A DNA stretch of 64,000 nucleotides from a virus. This document shows, piece after piece, positions 57,016 through 64,000 of the stretch. The DNA is taken from the IMG/VR virus record IMGVR_UViG_3300032116_000102, positions 21,560-85,559 of that record. The stretch is one strand, 5' to 3'. The translations under genes and the position numbers were made by a program. The notes under the pieces were generated by a model, which was not told the DNA's origin, did no database searches, and saw only the letters and a program-made list of their open reading frames with translations. The first letter of the stretch is position 1. Each line of letters starts with the position of its first letter.

Positions 57016-57843
57016 TCAATTAGCTTTAGCGTTGGCGCGGTTTAAAAGTGCCTGGAACAAAGCCGAGCTTTCTTGGCGACGCTTTTCCGCTGGAGTAATG
57101 AACGAAAGATCTGCCTGATCGGCAGATCCTACGGCATTCATCGGAGTAATGTATTCGCCTTGAACGCCGCCAACCTCCTTGAGCATTGCTGCCTCCACTG
57201 GAGACATTGGCGCATACGCTATGTTTGCTGCACTTTGCGTGGCAACGTTTGGATCAAAACTCATGGCAGCAAGAATCTCTTGATTCGTGAGTTGTTGATT
57301 TGGACGATACTGACCTTGAATATTTTGAGTCGTAGTCAAAACAGTATTGGGGTCAAAGCTCATGACGCCCAGGACCTGTTCATTGCTTAAAGCAGAAGGG
57401 GTACTGGGACCAACACTAGCTTGAATCACTTCATAGCCAGTGGAACCAGGCTTGACGTTTGCTGCAAGGCCGCCATGTTTAGCGGCCCAGATACGCATGC
57501 CTTCATCACGAACGGCATTCATCTCTTCCTGTGTTTTGGCAGCTTTGCGAGCTACTTCGTAACGCTGCAGTTCTGGGTTTTGTGCTGCCAACTGAGCAAC
57601 ACGCGCTTTCTCAACCTGATATGCACGTTCTGATGCTGCTGACCCAGGGGCTACTTGGGCAGCCGGCACCGTTGCTGGTACTGCGTAATCTGCAGTTTGG
57701 CCAGGGAATTTAAACAGCGAAGATGCTGCAGCAGGAGCAGCGGCAGCTGTCTCGATAAACGTTTTAGGCTTGGCTTGCTGCCGTTGAAACACGGGTGATA
57801 CAGCACCAGCGGCTTGAATCGCTTTAAAGATGTCAATGGCCAT
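57016..57843 (-). CDS. Virion-block hypothetical protein
   Basis: 275 residues from the ATG at 57843 (an upstream TTG would overlap more). Ala/Gln/Pro-rich. Two copies of QVLGVMSFDPN/QEILAAMSFDPN-type motif show internal repeats. Follows 57846 by only 2 nt. No family recognised. Confidence 0.65.
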   Translation of the reverse strand: MAIDIFKAIQAAGAVSPVFQRQQAKPKTFIETAAAAPAAASSLFKFPGQTADYAVPATVPAAQVAPGSAASERAYQVEKARVAQLAAQNPELQRYEVARKAAKTQEEMNAVRDEGMRIWAAKHGGLAANVKPGSTGYEVIQASVGPSTPSALSNEQVLGVMSFDPNTVLTTTQNIQGQYRPNQQLTNQEILAAMSFDPNVATQSAANIAYAPMSPVEAAMLKEVGGVQGEYITPMNAVGSADQADLSFITPAEKRRQESSALFQALLNRANAKAN

Positions 57844-57845
57844 GA

Positions 57846-58307
57846 TTAACGCCAAACCTCATGAAGATAAAGACGAGAGCCCACTGCAGTGTCAGCAGGA
57901 CCAGGTAAAGCTTGAATAAACTCAGCGCCAGAGCGTTCGTAACGGTATCTGGCTTGGAAGGGGTCCTTGTAGTTCGGGACATAAAGGATGCCGGCAAGGC
58001 GATTGGTTTCGTAGAGATAAATCTCATCCCAAACCTTTAATGCCTCTTTGGCATTGCTGGAGCGAATTGTACGATCCACGTCACCGAGGATGCTTTCAAT
58101 TCGCGTAGAAGGTGTCGATGCAACTTCTGTTTTCTTCTCAGCCGTATCGCAACGACCAAGTTGAATGACGACCTTGTCATAGAAGTATGAATCCGGTACG
58201 GTATTCATTGCTTCTTCTAGCCGGCTGTAATCTCCAGCGGGTACAGACACGGTAAAGTAGCCCAGGTGATACCTAACTCTACTTTTGTCAAAGTCAGATA
58301 ACTGCAC
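57846..58307 (-). CDS. Putative head-tail connector-type protein
   Basis: 153 residues: SDFDKSRVRYHLGYF, then MNTVPDSYFYDKVV, then helices (KALKVW-like EALKVWDEIYL) and a final LYLHEVWR. The layout (N-terminal helix, loop, helical pair) resembles adaptor proteins near phage portals, but only by position and shape. Confidence 0.6.
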   Translation of the reverse strand: MQLSDFDKSRVRYHLGYFTVSVPAGDYSRLEEAMNTVPDSYFYDKVVIQLGRCDTAEKKTEVASTPSTRIESILGDVDRTIRSSNAKEALKVWDEIYLYETNRLAGILYVPNYKDPFQARYRYERSGAEFIQALPGPADTAVGSRLYLHEVWR

Positions 58308-58346
58308 GTCTACCTTTCGTTATAGTTTAATTATAAAGTAATCAAC

Positions 58347-59015
58347 TCAAGCCAATCCGGGCAACGGAGCATTCATATACTCAACCAAGAACTGCTGTGT
58401 CATGCTTGGTTTTGGCGTCAAAGCTTCTCCCAGGGTTTGTTCCAGGAGTGATTCCTGTAGCGTCTTTTGTTTTGGTTTGGTTAACTGAAGTAACGATAAA
58501 AGCGTGGATAAATCGCCACTCTCTGTTTGATTAGACGTATCAACGGGCAACGTCGTTGGCGACAACTCAGACGCACCACCAAGTGTCTTCATATGCCCTA
58601 AACCAATTTCATATTTGTTATCACCGGTAACAAGAGTGGCAAGGTTACCAAAGCCACCTTGATTAGCTTTTGGAATGTACTTACCACCACCTTCGTAATA
58701 GATTGGAGTACCTTCTGGTAAAGCCCAATCTTCTCCTTGGTGGAAGCTGCTAGCTCCAGCAGTTGGTGCACTGCGCGGGCCGTAACGAGACGTAAGTGTA
58801 ATCCCTGCAGCTGGATTGAAATCAATTTTGCCTTCCGCTGTTTTGATTAACGCTGGGATTTTCTTTTCCCCGATGCGTAAACCAAGCAATGGAGTACGAA
58901 TGGTAGCTGGATCCAGATATTTGCCTGTGGCGAGATCTTTGACGTAGACGTGCTTATGTGGGCCCGTCGACGTTCCGGTTGAGCCAACTTGACCAAAATA
59001 CTGAATGCCAGCCAT
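58347..59015 (-). CDS. M23-type peptidase with motifs in permuted order
   Basis: 222 residues. The N-terminus has GSTGTSTGPHKHVYV, the motif normally at the end of an M23 (LytM) domain. The usual first motif (RYGPR, then FHQGEDWALPEGTPI) comes after it, at about 75-105, followed by GNLATLV and LGHMK. So the two halves of the domain appear in reversed order. Catalytic His/Asp candidates are visible in both halves. The gene follows a strong terminator. Peptidase activity is inferred. Confidence 0.75.
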   Translation of the reverse strand: MAGIQYFGQVGSTGTSTGPHKHVYVKDLATGKYLDPATIRTPLLGLRIGEKKIPALIKTAEGKIDFNPAAGITLTSRYGPRSAPTAGASSFHQGEDWALPEGTPIYYEGGGKYIPKANQGGFGNLATLVTGDNKYEIGLGHMKTLGGASELSPTTLPVDTSNQTESGDLSTLLSLLQLTKPKQKTLQESLLEQTLGEALTPKPSMTQQFLVEYMNAPLPGLA

Positions 59016-59040
59016 TATCTTTTTCTTTTATTTTAAAACG

Positions 59041-59064
59041 AAAAAACCCCTGGTTTCCCAGGGG
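59041..59064 (-). terminator. Strong rho-independent terminator
   Basis: Minus-strand perfect stem CCCCTGG GAAA CCAGGGG followed by TTTTTT. Ends the capsid/HhH transcript before the M23 gene. Confidence 0.95.
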
Positions 59065-59083
59065 CTGAAGTTGTAGTCAATGA

Positions 59084-59494
59084 TTAAACCCTGATTAGGT
59101 CAGCTGCAATCACAGCTTCCCAGTCCACACGCTTGATCTGTTTCAATTGCTCAAGGCTGTTAAACTTCTCACCCGATAAGGACATCTGAAGATCTTTGAT
59201 CTCTCGAGCCGTTTTGAGACCGATCCCCTTGATATGATCAGCGATCATTTGCGGGGTGGCGCTGTTGATATTTAAACGCGTTTCGGGTGGGAAAATGCGA
59301 GGCTCTTCTTGTGCTGCTTTATCCTTCACCTGAAGAGTCGCAACTTTTTTGGTTGCAGCTTCATCAGGGGTCAATTCATTTTTGTAAGCGGTGTAAAGGC
59401 GACCGTCTTGGTCTTCAACCATGAACCAATCGCCGTTATCCCATTCGCTTACAACTTTGACGCGAGCGCCAGTTTTACGGTGCTGGTAAAGCAT
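59084..59494 (-). CDS. Helix-hairpin-helix protein
   Basis: 136 residues. N-terminal small beta barrel (MLYQHRKTGARVKVVSEWD, a KOW/Tudor-like start). C-terminal ComEA-type HhH: LNINSATPQMIADHIKGIG and LKTAREIKDL, which binds DNA non-specifically. In the virion block, so a structural or packaging role is possible. Confidence 0.75.
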   Translation of the reverse strand: MLYQHRKTGARVKVVSEWDNGDWFMVEDQDGRLYTAYKNELTPDEAATKKVATLQVKDKAAQEEPRIFPPETRLNINSATPQMIADHIKGIGLKTAREIKDLQMSLSGEKFNSLEQLKQIKRVDWEAVIAADLIRV

Positions 59495-59535
59495 AAGGAC
59501 CAGATGTTTTAATTTCTGGTCCTAGTTTAACCTAA

Positions 59536-60342
59536 TCAGCTAACAGTGCGGCCGAGGATATACTCTTCAATATCTTCGTAGCCAGGGGCGTCATCAGGCT
59601 GGATGTAGCACACTTCAACCACCAGGTAACCTTTCAGGCCAGCGTTGAAGTCAGCATCAGCCAGATACACACCACCAGACACGCCGGTGTCAGTGTTAGT
59701 ACCGCGAGCGAACACCTTGAAGGTGGTGGCACCAGACAGAGCCTTGTACACACCAGAAGGACCAACGCCGGTAGCACCGGTAGTGGTCAGGAAAGGAGTG
59801 GAGCCGAGGGCCTGTGTACCAGCGGTGAACAGGATCTTGGTCGAAGCGTCACCAGAGACAGTGGAGGTGAGGTTGGCCTGAGCAATAGGCTCACCCACAC
59901 CGGTCACAGCCACAGGGCCGCTGTCGTTGCGACCAAAGGTCACCACGTTACCGGTAGCAGCGTAGATGCCGGTAGCAACACGGCCGTCACCCCAGCCAGA
60001 AGCAACCGAGATTGCAGCGCGATACACGAAAGCAGGCTGAGTGGCGCTACCAGAGATCACCATGCCGGTGATGTCGGGGCGGGTGTCGTCCTGGCGGTAA
60101 GGCGAAGGAACGATCACATCCATGGTCTGACCCTTGGTGGCTGCGTCACCAGAGGCCCAGGCCACAGGCACATAACCACGCTGTTGGAAGTAGCGGTAAC
60201 CAGGGACGGCCAGCACCGAGGTGGGGCCACCCTTGGAGTAATCATTGCTGCCGTCAGCGGCGACATCAATGTTCTTGTACCAGCCATTCAGGGCGTTGGT
60301 CCAGTTACCTGGATAGATCTTCTTAGAAGACAAGTAGGACAT
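59536..60342 (-). CDS. Putative capsid-associated protein
   Basis: 268 residues, Gly/Ala/Thr-rich beta text. Next to the capsid gene in the transcript. MSYLSSKKIYPGNWTNALNG at the start and GGVYLADADFNAGLKGYLVV-like text near the end (GVYLADADF, LKGYLVVEVC). Good ribosome site GGAGAG. Candidate decoration or second head protein. Confidence 0.7.
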   Translation of the reverse strand: MSYLSSKKIYPGNWTNALNGWYKNIDVAADGSNDYSKGGPTSVLAVPGYRYFQQRGYVPVAWASGDAATKGQTMDVIVPSPYRQDDTRPDITGMVISGSATQPAFVYRAAISVASGWGDGRVATGIYAATGNVVTFGRNDSGPVAVTGVGEPIAQANLTSTVSGDASTKILFTAGTQALGSTPFLTTTGATGVGPSGVYKALSGATTFKVFARGTNTDTGVSGGVYLADADFNAGLKGYLVVEVCYIQPDDAPGYEDIEEYILGRTVS

Positions 60343-60376
60343 TTATCTCTCCGTTAAGTTGGAATTTATTTCTTTA

Positions 60377-61396
60377 TCAGATGCTGCCGTCGTCCTGGAC
60401 AAAGCTGAAGGCAGTGGTCACAAAGTCCTTGTTCAGGATTTCAAAACCAGCGTACAGTTGCCAGATCAGGATGATGAAGCGGCTGAAGTCATCGTTGTTG
60501 TTGATGAGCACCTGGGCGTTAGGGCCACCGATACCAACACCAATCGACTGAGGACCGAAGAAGTAACCTTGAGCAACTTCTTGGTTGCTGTAGGAAGGAG
60601 AATCGGTGAAGCTTGCGCTAACAGTCTTGGTTGGGAAGTTGGTCGATTCGAAGAACTTCACACCTTCGAACTGAACACCAGTCGGCATCACAGGCTCACC
60701 AGCCAGGAAATAACCCTGACCAGCTTGGGGACCCATGTAGAAGCTGGCGTTGTTAGGCATCATGGGGTTGCCCATGTACATGCCTTGGCCAGGGTTGCCG
60801 CTGTAACGTGCGATCTCACGGAAGTCTGGGTCACGACGCAGATGCATCATGAAAGTAGGATCGCAGATGCAACGATACAGACCATCAGCGAAGGTAGGAA
60901 CGTTGCGCTTACGCAGGTCCTTAACAACGGTCAGCAGGTCAGTACGCACCTGGAACTGCTGCACCTGAGCGGCGTACTCAGCAGAGGTATAGGAGATCGA
61001 ACCGTTGGCAGCTTTGGTCTTGCCACCGGGGAAGTAGTAACCACCCTGGGTGCTGGAAGCTTCACCGTTTGCTTCTGCTTTGGCAAGCTCGTCAATAAAG
61101 ACGCGGTCACGCCAACGGCGATAGTCGTCAAGCAGCGTCAGGCTGCCGATCGACTGGTGGAACATGTTGAGGTTGCCCGAATCCAGAAGCAGGCGCTGAG
61201 CCGTGATCAGGGTTTCGCGAGCAATCTTGAAGGTGCTGGGCTGGGTCGGATCGCCCGGGTCTGCAGGACCGGTGTATTCCTTAAGCACCACCAGGACTTT
61301 CTCCTTGGTGATGTTACGGCTGTTGGCAGTACCGATAGTCTGGTCAGCAATACGCTCACGGCTATCCTTCGTACCAGGGGTACCCCAGAACTTGTA
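60377..61396 (-). CDS. Major capsid protein, exon 2 (joined to 62287-62430)
   Basis: 339 codons of the 387-residue product. Starts in the intron-joined codon TAC (Y49): exon 1 ends LDR, exon 2 begins YKFWGTP. Call by position: downstream of a scaffold-like gene and upstream of structural genes, with text such as LYRCICDPTFMMHLRRDP and YFPGGKTKAANG. N4-gp56-like/HK97 type by impression. A 890-nt group I intron splits it from exon 1. Confidence 0.85.
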   Translation of the reverse strand, partial: YKFWGTPGTKDSRERIADQTIGTANSRNITKEKVLVVLKEYTGPADPGDPTQPSTFKIARETLITAQRLLLDSGNLNMFHQSIGSLTLLDDYRRWRDRVFIDELAKAEANGEASSTQGGYYFPGGKTKAANGSISYTSAEYAAQVQQFQVRTDLLTVVKDLRKRNVPTFADGLYRCICDPTFMMHLRRDPDFREIARYSGNPGQGMYMGNPMMPNNASFYMGPQAGQGYFLAGEPVMPTGVQFEGVKFFESTNFPTKTVSASFTDSPSYSNQEVAQGYFFGPQSIGVGIGGPNAQVLINNNDDFSRFIILIWQLYAGFEILNKDFVTTAFSFVQDDGSI

Positions 61397-62286
61397 CAAA
61401 TGTTATCCCAAAGGTTCTTTATCCCTTGGATCTTACGGTTTATCATCCCGTAAGTTCAGACTATATCATCAAGCAACTTTTGTTACTTGTCCTGCGCTCG
61501 TGCCTTCTTATCGTCTTCATCTGCAAATGCAATGTTAAGACTCGCTGCGTAAAGTTCAGAATTTTTTGTTCTGTTTTTGTAACGCAGGGTCACTTTATTT
61601 TGTAATGTTGAATGCACATAAGGCCGTAACAACGTTACAAAACCAGGCATCTCTCCACTTAAAATTCTTAAACGATAGTGTTTACGATCTAAATAAAGCC
61701 TTGGATTAACACTTGTTAAATCGTGGATCCATGAGGCAATGCTTTTCGCTTCATCTTCAGAACAATAAGTTGCAAGCAGTCCAACATTATTTGAACTAAC
61801 CACGCATCCATCGTCCATCCAAAAAACAGCTAACGCTTCTAAACCAAGCCCATCAAGATACTCTTGTGAAAAAAATTTTTTACCATTCGGATAAAATTTC
61901 TCTCTCAGTGGTACCAGTAGTTTGCTGGTTACCATGGACTGGCAAGAATTATAAGTTTTCAAGGTGCGTTTGTCGTAAACCTTTCTAGAACTAACTTTTC
62001 CGTTTGTCCCAAGCTCTTGATTGACTTTAGACATTTTCCATTCAAGAAAAACTTTTTGTTTTTCAGAATGAGTAAAAGATAAATAACAAGTGTTTTTACC
62101 TTTTGGGTATCCAAGACATCCGTCGCCTAAGGTGCATGCTCTGGAAAAGGAAAGGCTCACTGTGTGACCAAAGGTAGTCGTTGAACCTTCCGACCATTTC
62201 TGGGCGGCTTGGCTGCTGATTGCCCAATGCTATCGCATTGACGGGTTTCCAGCAATTCACAGGATTTAAAGACCGCTACAAATTCA
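61397..62286 (-). ncRNA. Group I intron in the capsid gene
   Basis: 890 nt between exon codons CGT and TAC. P1: exon end GACCGT pairs with internal guide GCGGTC, with the conserved U-G at the splice site. Core sequences AATTGCTGGAAACC, AATCAGCAGCCAAG, GAAGGTTCAACGACTA (62172-62188 region) and GATATAGTCTGAAC (near 61454-61468) match P3-P8 of subgroup IA introns. The intron ends in G. A LAGLIDADG gene occupies the middle. The join restores a continuous reading frame. Splicing itself is inferred. Confidence 0.9.
61483..62160 (-). CDS. LAGLIDADG homing endonuclease in the intron
   Basis: 225 residues, GTG start at 62160. Two LAGLIDADG-type motifs: FSRACTLGDGCLG near the N-terminus and LEALAVFWMDDGC at about 125-137, each with the acidic active-site residue. 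Lies between the P3-P7 5' part and the P7 3' strand of the intron core. Would cut intronless capsid genes. Confidence 0.92.
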   Translation of the reverse strand: MSLSFSRACTLGDGCLGYPKGKNTCYLSFTHSEKQKVFLEWKMSKVNQELGTNGKVSSRKVYDKRTLKTYNSCQSMVTSKLLVPLREKFYPNGKKFFSQEYLDGLGLEALAVFWMDDGCVVSSNNVGLLATYCSEDEAKSIASWIHDLTSVNPRLYLDRKHYRLRILSGEMPGFVTLLRPYVHSTLQNKVTLRYKNRTKNSELYAASLNIAFADEDDKKARAQDK

Positions 62287-62430
62287 ACGGTCTAACTGAA
62301 CAGTTTGGCCCGGTTGGCGAGTAAAATCGTGAACAACTACAGGCTCAACCGCCATTTCCGCAACGTATGCGGGGTGAGGGCGATATAACTCAGCCCCGAG
62401 AATCTTAGGGAAGTCGTTGTCAATAAACAC
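62287..62430 (-). CDS. Major capsid protein, exon 1
   Basis: 48 codons: (M)FIDNDFPKILGAELYRP ... QTVQLDR, GTG start with GGAGG upstream (62443-62447 region). The frame would hit a stop at the first intron codon (TGA), so the piece only makes sense joined to 60377-61396. Confidence 0.85.
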
Positions 62431-62469
62431 TTAGATTATCCTCCAGTGTCAGTGTTTTTATCGGGTGAA

Positions 62470-62494
62470 AGATAAAGACACAGGTGTCTTATCT
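62470..62494 (-). promoter_or_regulatory. Leader hairpin of the capsid gene
   Basis: AGATAAGACA CC(TG) TGTCTTTATCT forms a 10-bp hairpin in the leader between the 62527 gene and the GTG at 62430. Could stabilise mRNA, terminate or control translation. Confidence 0.5.
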
Positions 62495-62526
62495 AACAAA
62501 AATTTTAGCAGGTGGTAACTTAAAAG

Positions 62527-63045
62527 TTACATGTACTGCATAGTTGGCACGCCCATCCGCGCCATTTCCGTGTTGTTGGAACTGTAACCTTCGGGATCAA
62601 TTCCTTGTTGGAACCCAGGGATTCCAATCGAGCCGGCCAGGCTGCCTGCAGCTAAACCACCCATGCCAGCAAGACCGGCAGCGAGAGGAACGCCTGCAGC
62701 AGCAGCAGCTTCTTGACTAATGCCACGGTTGATGACATCAGCCACAGGACCCATGGCACCACGGGCAACAGCTTGACGCTTACTACCAGCTGGGGCAGAT
62801 GCACCAAGAGCACCAAGGCCTTCAATGGCTTTGGATGCAGCAGCTGCACGGGCAGGGCCTGCATATTTACCAGCCAGACGTGCAGCGCCAAGAGCACCAC
62901 GGGCGCCAAGGCCAGCAGCAATACCACCCAATACGGCGCTACCTGGATCTTCGCCCTGTGCGGCAAGAGCCCCGCCAGCTACCAGACCGGCAGCAGCGGG
63001 GACTCCATATGCGAGCAGAGGACGAGTTTGTCCTAACGGTCGCAT
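62527..63045 (-). CDS. Gly/Ala-rich membrane-like protein
   Basis: 172 residues from the ATG at 63045 (MRPLGQTRPLLAYG); the ATG at 63114 would overlap the scaffold gene. Very Gly/Ala-rich with hydrophobic helices (AAAGLVAGGALAAQ, LAAGLAGMGGLAAGSLAG). Follows the scaffold stop by 5 nt. Perhaps a minor head or injected protein. Confidence 0.7.
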   Translation of the reverse strand: MRPLGQTRPLLAYGVPAAAGLVAGGALAAQGEDPGSAVLGGIAAGLGARGALGAARLAGKYAGPARAAAASKAIEGLGALGASAPAGSKRQAVARGAMGPVADVINRGISQEAAAAAGVPLAAGLAGMGGLAAGSLAGSIGIPGFQQGIDPEGYSSNNTEMARMGVPTMQYM

Positions 63046-63050
63046 GTGCC

Positions 63051-63977
63051 TCACTCCATCACGAAGAGTTTGTTGGAAACCATGTTGGGCTGAGCCTGGT
63101 TCAGAACGCGCCATGCATTCTGGGGATCACGCGCCATGATGTCGTTAAAAGTACCCCAGAAGTTGGTGGGCTGCTGAGGTGCAGAAGCTGCAGGGGGAGC
63201 AGGGAACTCGCCATAGAAGGAGGGATCCACTTGCTCAGTCGGATAGCCGTAAGCTTCCAGATCTGCTTCGCCTTCATGCACGGGATATGGACCTTCAGGG
63301 CCAAAGAAGCGAATGGTGTAATCGCTCAGGACATCTGGGTTGGTCAGAATCTCGTTGTATGCCAGATTCTCAGTATGGGACTGAGTAGCGAACTCGGCAT
63401 ACTGCTTGAGGGTGTCGGTCATTTCCTGACCCCAAACAACGGCGCTATCAAGCAGGCCTTCGAGTTGAAGGGCGTAATTATTTAGAATTGCGGGAGCTTC
63501 GCTTCCGAACGCTGCGATTACTTGCTGGCTTTCCTGGCTCAGTCCCTCCAAGGAGGTTGGGGAAGAGCTGGGCGAGTAGGCCTGGTTGGTTGACCAGGTC
63601 TGCTGAGCCGATTGTTGCGTAGCTGGGCTGTTCACCGAACCGTAGTTGGCCTGGCCGTAGCTCGTCGTCGGAGCTGATGGTTGACCCTGGAACGGGGATT
63701 GAACTGGTGCGCTCAGTAGATTCACTACTTTGTTGAACGCCGATTCCCATGGATTCCCCTGTGTTTCCGCCGGTTGGGATTGGGGGGCGTACTGAGTAGG
63801 GGCTGAGGGTTGGTAAACCGGGGCCGCCTGAGGTGCTGCCACCTGGTAATTCACCGGGGCTGCTTGGTACGAGACCGGGGCTTGGCTCGGCTGGTAAGAC
63901 GGAGTCACGTAACTGCTCGGCGCTACTGCCGGAGTCGGGCTCGTCTGTGGGATCGATTGGACGGTAGCGTCCTGCAT
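63051..63977 (-). CDS. Putative scaffold protein
   Basis: 308 residues, start ATG 63977 with AAGGAG at the right distance. Pro/Gln/Ser-rich N-terminal 130 residues with repeats (SYQAAPVNYQ, SAPTQYAPQ). Helical middle (ALQLEGLLDSAVVWGQEMTDTL, here cut: ALQLEGLLDSAVVWGQEM). Upstream of the capsid gene, the usual place of a scaffold. Confidence 0.7.
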   Translation of the reverse strand: MQDATVQSIPQTSPTPAVAPSSYVTPSYQPSQAPVSYQAAPVNYQVAAPQAAPVYQPSAPTQYAPQSQPAETQGNPWESAFNKVVNLLSAPVQSPFQGQPSAPTTSYGQANYGSVNSPATQQSAQQTWSTNQAYSPSSSPTSLEGLSQESQQVIAAFGSEAPAILNNYALQLEGLLDSAVVWGQEMTDTLKQYAEFATQSHTENLAYNEILTNPDVLSDYTIRFFGPEGPYPVHEGEADLEAYGYPTEQVDPSFYGEFPAPPAASAPQQPTNFWGTFNDIMARDPQNAWRVLNQAQPNMVSNKLFVME

Positions 63978-64000
63978 AACTCATCTCCTTTTGTAAAGCC

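Noticed and set aside
60359-61453. 364-residue plus-strand frame
   Set aside because: Runs opposite the capsid exon in an antisense frame; composition is a shadow of the minus-strand gene.
63478-63984. 168-residue minus-strand frame starting 7 nt before the scaffold ATG
   Set aside because: Its ATG abuts the AAGGAG site with no spacing; the other frame has correct spacing and helical content.

Overview
The window reads as part of a double-stranded DNA tailed phage (Caudovirales-type) of a cyanobacterium. Evidence for a phage: closely packed, often overlapping small genes; DNA polymerase, primase-helicase, SSB and nucleotide enzymes; endolysins; tail fibres; a scaffold/capsid-like block. Evidence for a cyanobacterial host: an NblA-like phycobilisome-degradation protein (50575-50883), a DUF4278-type protein (4247-4399), and several small families that I associate with cyanobacteria and cyanophages. 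No terminase, portal or photosystem gene is visible, so this is only part of the genome. An integrase and a second recombinase-like protein raise the possibility of a temperate lifestyle, now or in the past.

Layout. 1-17 kb is a rightward early/replication region: PcfJ-like protein, tRNA, NrdR-like zinc ribbon, ThyX, GP88-like protein, family A DNA polymerase, a two-OB-fold SSB, a SWIM-finger protein, a Gp157-like protein and many small proteins. 17-21.5 kb (rightward) has a virion-like protein, a Dps-like ferritin and a large protein with a protein-kinase-like domain. 21.5-26 kb (leftward) has an HNH gene, tRNA-Pro, small proteins, a glycosyltransferase and a ColD-type sugar dehydratase. 26-37.6 kb (rightward) has GDP-mannose 4,6-dehydratase, a PD-(D/E)XK exonuclease, a primase-helicase, SpeD, a glycosyltransferase, a phosphomannose-isomerase cupin and HNH-like genes. 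37.8-46.2 kb (leftward) has a bifunctional endolysin, an integrase and two repeat-built tail fibres. 46.2-50.6 kb (rightward) has a methyltransferase-like protein, dCTP deaminase and a DUF3310 protein that may need a -1 frameshift. 50.6-52.9 kb (leftward) has NblA, a lysozyme and HNH genes. 53.2-64 kb is a leftward virion block: scaffold-like protein, capsid protein split by a group I intron, structural proteins, two cell-wall hydrolases.

How the genes fit together. Nucleotide supply (ThyX, dCTP deaminase) and the replication proteins support DNA synthesis. The cupin isomerase, GDP-mannose dehydratase, ColD-type enzyme and two glycosyltransferases look like a partial pathway for a deoxy or dideoxy sugar that would modify virion or host glycans. 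NblA, Dps and SpeD are host-takeover candidates.

The most unusual feature is the load of homing endonucleases and how they sit. One interrupts a tRNA gene and is followed by a complete tRNA with a re-made 5' half. One interrupts an exonuclease gene whose 3' end is present twice, one copy recoded. A third lies between copies of a short repeat taken from the end of the preceding gene. A LAGLIDADG gene lies inside a group I intron in the capsid gene.
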